Source: Microbispora triticiradicis | GTDB taxonomy: Bacteria > Actinomycetota > Actinomycetes > Streptosporangiales > Streptosporangiaceae | NCBI GenBank assembly: GCA_003260025.2 | Contig: QFZU02000031.1 | Span: 1-64,000 of the forward strand | DNA length: 64,000 bases | Direction of reading: 5' to 3' | Shown here: positions 61,084 through 64,000 of the stretch, in pieces | Layout of the letters: every line of letters starts with the position of its first letter | How positions within the stretch are numbered: the stretch's first letter is position 1 | The notes under the pieces: generated by a model | What the model was told of the DNA's origin: nothing | Seen by the model: only the letters and a program-made list of their open reading frames with translations | Databases searched by the model: none | Position numbers and translations under genes: made by a program

Positions 61084-64000
61084 ATGGGGCTGGGCATGCC
61101 GAATGACAGCGATGTGGACAAGCTTGTTCACCACTTTTGCTGCGCCGCCACCACTGCCCATTACGGCCCCTACACCCCTCCCGACGGGCCCAATGGACAC
61201 CTGACTGGCAGCGCCCTCATTCCAGGAAGGCTCTACCGCTATCGGCTAGTCGATCGTGAACAAATGCCAGTGGACATCCACGTCTATGTCGGCCTCGCAG
61301 ACATAGGCGGCATGCTCTGGGAGCAGGAGATCAGGGTGCTGCTGCGGCTCGGCGTTTCCGCGCTGCCAGGGCTCGCGGAGATCCTGGAGGGCGGTTACGA
61401 GGACGCCGCCACCACGGCCGCAGTGGGGACCTCTGTCCAGGGGATCGCCTTTGTGGCGACCCGTGGCTCCGACTACACCTTGGAGGATCCCGGCGCGAGC
61501 GAGGCCATGCGTGCGCGACCCTTGGTGGCGCTGAGCCAGTTTGTGTTGCTTGCTGACGCGCTCGCCGAACTGCACGACCTGGGCGTAACCCACCGAAACC
61601 TGATGTCGGCTGCCATCTACGCCGACATCGACGCCGACACGCCTCGGCTGTGGATCGCCCGATTCGAGATGAGCGCACTCATCGGCAACCTTCTGCGGTC
61701 TAGTCTGGACTCCGGAACACGGCGGGATGAACTGCGCGAACTGTTCCTCGGTGTCGAGCCGGACCGGCGGCAGTTAGCTTGCCTGCCGCCTGAGCGCGTC
61801 CAGTTCCTGTTTCCCGACGACCACGCCGAAGGACTGCGGGACACCGCCACCGCCGATGTGTATGGACTGGCGGCGATTGTCTGGGAATGGTTCTGCAACC
61901 CCGATGACCTGCCCGATGTTCCGATCGACTGGGCAGACCACGCCTCCGTGCGCGCCGCTCATGAGGCGCTGGGCAAGGCTATGCGTCAGGCGTTGGCTTG
62001 TTCTTCCACGCTGCCCACGCGCCTGACGGACGTGCTCACGGCGATGCTGGACGTACGGCCCTCGGCTCGGCCGACCGCCGCAGAGGTCGCCACCCGGCTG
62101 CGCCAGGACAGCGACGCGCTGCGGGTGTCACTCGATTCGACACGGCGGGAGCGGCCCTTCCTGGTCGTGCACATGCCCCGCCAGTCCGACGAGACCCTCC
62201 TCGCCCGGGATTGGATCTCACAGAGCGCGACCACTGAACCGGGGCGCGAGGAACTGGCTGCCTTCATCGTCGAGGACCTTCAGAACGCTAGGCTGGTGCT
62301 CTCCCCCCACGGCGCCGAGCCCTTCGTCAGGGGCGGGTCCGCCGCCGAGCGCCGCGAGGCGCGGTTCGTACTGCTCGGCCGGCGGATCGCCTGGTTCTGC
62401 CAGTACTTCTGGCGCAGGACCTGGGCCGGGCAGAGCCCACCGTTAGAAGAGGCGCTCATCATCAAGTACGTCGTGGAGCGCACCAGCCCACGGGTCGAGC
62501 GCATGATCGATGAGCTGGCCCGCGATCCCCTACGTGTCGAGGTTCCGGGGATCGAGACGGTCGCAATGACCATCGACGCCCGGAGCATGGACGCGCAACT
62601 TGCTGGCCGCCCCTCCTGGAAGGAATTGGTGGACCAGCTCACTCCGCCGACACCCGAGTCAGGCAGGGACCTGGAGTACGGCCGAGCCCTCGACTGGCTG
62701 CTCACCTTTCAAGGCGCCGAGCTTCGGGCGCGTACCTACCCCTTCACCCGCGTCGGCGCACTGGGCGACGAGGTCAAGGTCGAGTGGGAGCGCGAAACAG
62801 ACCGACAGTACGTGCTGCGCGACGCGCTACTCACCAAACTGGCCGACTCCCCCTGGCTGCGGCCCGCCTTCGGTGACTTCTTCGGCAACCTTGAGGAGGA
62901 GGACCATGGCTACGCGCTCGTCGAGGTTGGCGAGGACGAGAACGGTCGACCCCGCTGGCTGGCAGAACGATCGGTCTGGCAGGTGAGCCACAAAGAGGGC
63001 GAGGACCGGGTGATCCTTCGTCGGCGCCCGGGGCATGGTGGCCGAGCGCTTCCTGCGAAGGGCTGGTTGAGGCCGTACAGCGATCAGGGCACCCAAAGCG
63101 CACTGAACCGCCAGGCTGACGCGCGCTGGGACCTGCTTGAGGCACGCGGGCTACTGTCCCAGCTGCGCAACCCGCGGTCGATCCGCACCCCCCAACAGCG
63201 CTGGGAGCAGGCTGGCGCAGAGCTGGAGGGCGAGAACAGCCAGGAGACCGTCCGTTCGATGCTGGCCTGTCAGCCTCTGTACGCCATCCAGGGCCCACCC
63301 GGCACCGGTAAGACGACGGTCGTTGCGGAGGCGGTCGCCGGCTATCTGGAGGCCGAGCCCACGGCCCGGGTCCTCGTCTCAGCCCAGTCGGGATACGCCC
63401 TGGACAACCTGGCCCAGCGGATCCTCGAACGGGTCGGCGAGCTCGGCCCTGATGGCAAGCCCGCCGATGAGTGGCCCGGAGTCGCGCTGCGGATCACATC
63501 CTACAGCGGCACCCCGCCCACCCCGACGGTCCAGCCCTGGACCCGCTCTGAGCTTGCCGTTCGGCAGGCCGGGCGGATCCGGGCCCGGGTAGGCCAGGTG
63601 CTCCGCGACCGGGTCGGCAGCGACTCCCTGCGTCTGGTCCTAGAGGAGTGGGCGCATTTGCTCGATCCCGGCACCGGTGACAACGTTCACCTCGAACTCG
63701 GGGACCGCCTCGAACGCGCGGCCAATCTGGTCTTCGCCACCTGTGCCACCGCCACGGCACAGGCGGTCACCCCCAGTGGAACCCGCAGCCGCTTCGACTG
63801 GGTGATCGTCGAGGAGGCCGCTAAGGCATGGCCAACCGAGCTCTCCATGCCGCTGTCGCGCGGCACACGCTGGACGCTCATCGGTGACCACAAGCAACTG
63901 GGCGCGCACCGCCGGGCCGACTTCGAGCGCTTCCTAGACAGCTGTCGCGCGGACCCCAACCCGGAGATCGCCGACCTGTTCCACCGCCGGGAGGACTACC
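61084..64000 (+). CDS. Pseudokinase-SF1 helicase fusion, runs off the window
   Basis: At least 972 residues with no stop to the window end. Start ATG 61084 follows AAGGAG; ATGs at 61063/61066 are alternatives. Residues about 60-330 look like a Ser/Thr kinase: LHDLGVTHRNLMSAAIY stands where HRDLKxxN belongs and TADVYGLAAIVWEW fits subdomain IX, but HRD is HRN and DFG is not found, so it is probably catalytically dead. After a 400-residue linker comes an SF1 helicase of the UPF1/DNA2 type: Walker A QGPPGTGKTT (about residue 740), SAQSGYALDNLAQRI, VFATCATAT, and Walker B VIVEEAAKA with GDHKQLGAH as motif III. Placed inside a tRNA island, it may be a defence protein. Confidence 0.82.
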   Translation, partial: MGLGMPNDSDVDKLVHHFCCAATTAHYGPYTPPDGPNGHLTGSALIPGRLYRYRLVDREQMPVDIHVYVGLADIGGMLWEQEIRVLLRLGVSALPGLAEILEGGYEDAATTAAVGTSVQGIAFVATRGSDYTLEDPGASEAMRARPLVALSQFVLLADALAELHDLGVTHRNLMSAAIYADIDADTPRLWIARFEMSALIGNLLRSSLDSGTRRDELRELFLGVEPDRRQLACLPPERVQFLFPDDHAEGLRDTATADVYGLAAIVWEWFCNPDDLPDVPIDWADHASVRAAHEALGKAMRQALACSSTLPTRLTDVLTAMLDVRPSARPTAAEVATRLRQDSDALRVSLDSTRRERPFLVVHMPRQSDETLLARDWISQSATTEPGREELAAFIVEDLQNARLVLSPHGAEPFVRGGSAAERREARFVLLGRRIAWFCQYFWRRTWAGQSPPLEEALIIKYVVERTSPRVERMIDELARDPLRVEVPGIETVAMTIDARSMDAQLAGRPSWKELVDQLTPPTPESGRDLEYGRALDWLLTFQGAELRARTYPFTRVGALGDEVKVEWERETDRQYVLRDALLTKLADSPWLRPAFGDFFGNLEEEDHGYALVEVGEDENGRPRWLAERSVWQVSHKEGEDRVILRRRPGHGGRALPAKGWLRPYSDQGTQSALNRQADARWDLLEARGLLSQLRNPRSIRTPQQRWEQAGAELEGENSQETVRSMLACQPLYAIQGPPGTGKTTVVAEAVAGYLEAEPTARVLVSAQSGYALDNLAQRILERVGELGPDGKPADEWPGVALRITSYSGTPPTPTVQPWTRSELAVRQAGRIRARVGQVLRDRVGSDSLRLVLEEWAHLLDPGTGDNVHLELGDRLERAANLVFATCATATAQAVTPSGTRSRFDWVIVEEAAKAWPTELSMPLSRGTRWTLIGDHKQLGAHRRADFERFLDSCRADPNPEIADLFHRREDY

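Overview
The window comes from a high-GC Gram-positive actinomycete (about 70% G+C by eye; GTG starts, strong GGAGG ribosome sites). DnaE1, GAF-ANTAR, STAS, DUF5994 and KaiB/KaiC-like genes together suggest a Streptosporangiales-type genome. That placement is inference; no rRNA or marker gene fixes it.

Layout. 1-9.6 kb: a cobalamin riboswitch with the gene it controls (minus strand), cobQ, dnaE, an ECF41-like sigma factor missing region 4, a frameshifted DoxX gene, then DUF998, a YCII protein and a frameshifted ECF42 sigma factor. 9.6-12.1 kb: a GNAT acetyltransferase, a cysteine-rich helix-turn-helix regulator, a divergent DUF2231 operon and its likely operator.

12.2-34.8 kb: the main find, an undescribed natural-product cluster built on chloramphenicol-like logic. 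It has an adenylation-thiolation-reductase NRPS with a tyrosine-type specificity code, a CmlA-like diiron beta-hydroxylase, a chloramphenicol-phosphotransferase-like self-resistance kinase, a threonine aldolase, a free-standing condensation domain, a formyltransferase and an ATP-grasp ligase. It also has a TauD-type dioxygenase, two methyltransferases, an FAD oxidoreductase, a DegT/StrS aminotransferase, a PLOD-like glycosyltransferase, an intracellular GH30 hydrolase and two half-size ABC exporters. A StrR-type activator is encoded inside, and a near-perfect StrR/NovG operator lies just after it, upstream of the main gene run. My inference is an N-acylated, beta-hydroxylated aromatic amino alcohol (phenylserinol type), perhaps sugar-decorated.

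34.9-41.2 kb: housekeeping and resistance-type genes (MarR with paired operators, FMN reductase, an SDR with altered catalytic residues, metallo-hydrolase, TmrB-like kinase, methyltransferase, secreted S33 peptidase). 41.9-59.2 kb: a sensing and stress region with a PAS-GAF-PP2C phosphatase, STAS proteins, three histidine kinases, a KaiB-KaiC-kinase operon, a LuxR response regulator, GAF-ANTAR, two fatty-acid desaturases with a ferredoxin reductase, and LysR.

59.2-64 kb: remains of IS1380 and Tn3 transposases abut a 3' fragment of a tRNA-Lys(UUU) gene that looks like an attachment site. To its right, inside the presumed island, are an XRE regulator and a large open frame joining a kinase-like domain without the usual catalytic motifs to a UPF1-type SF1 helicase. 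That frame runs off the window end and is a candidate defence gene.
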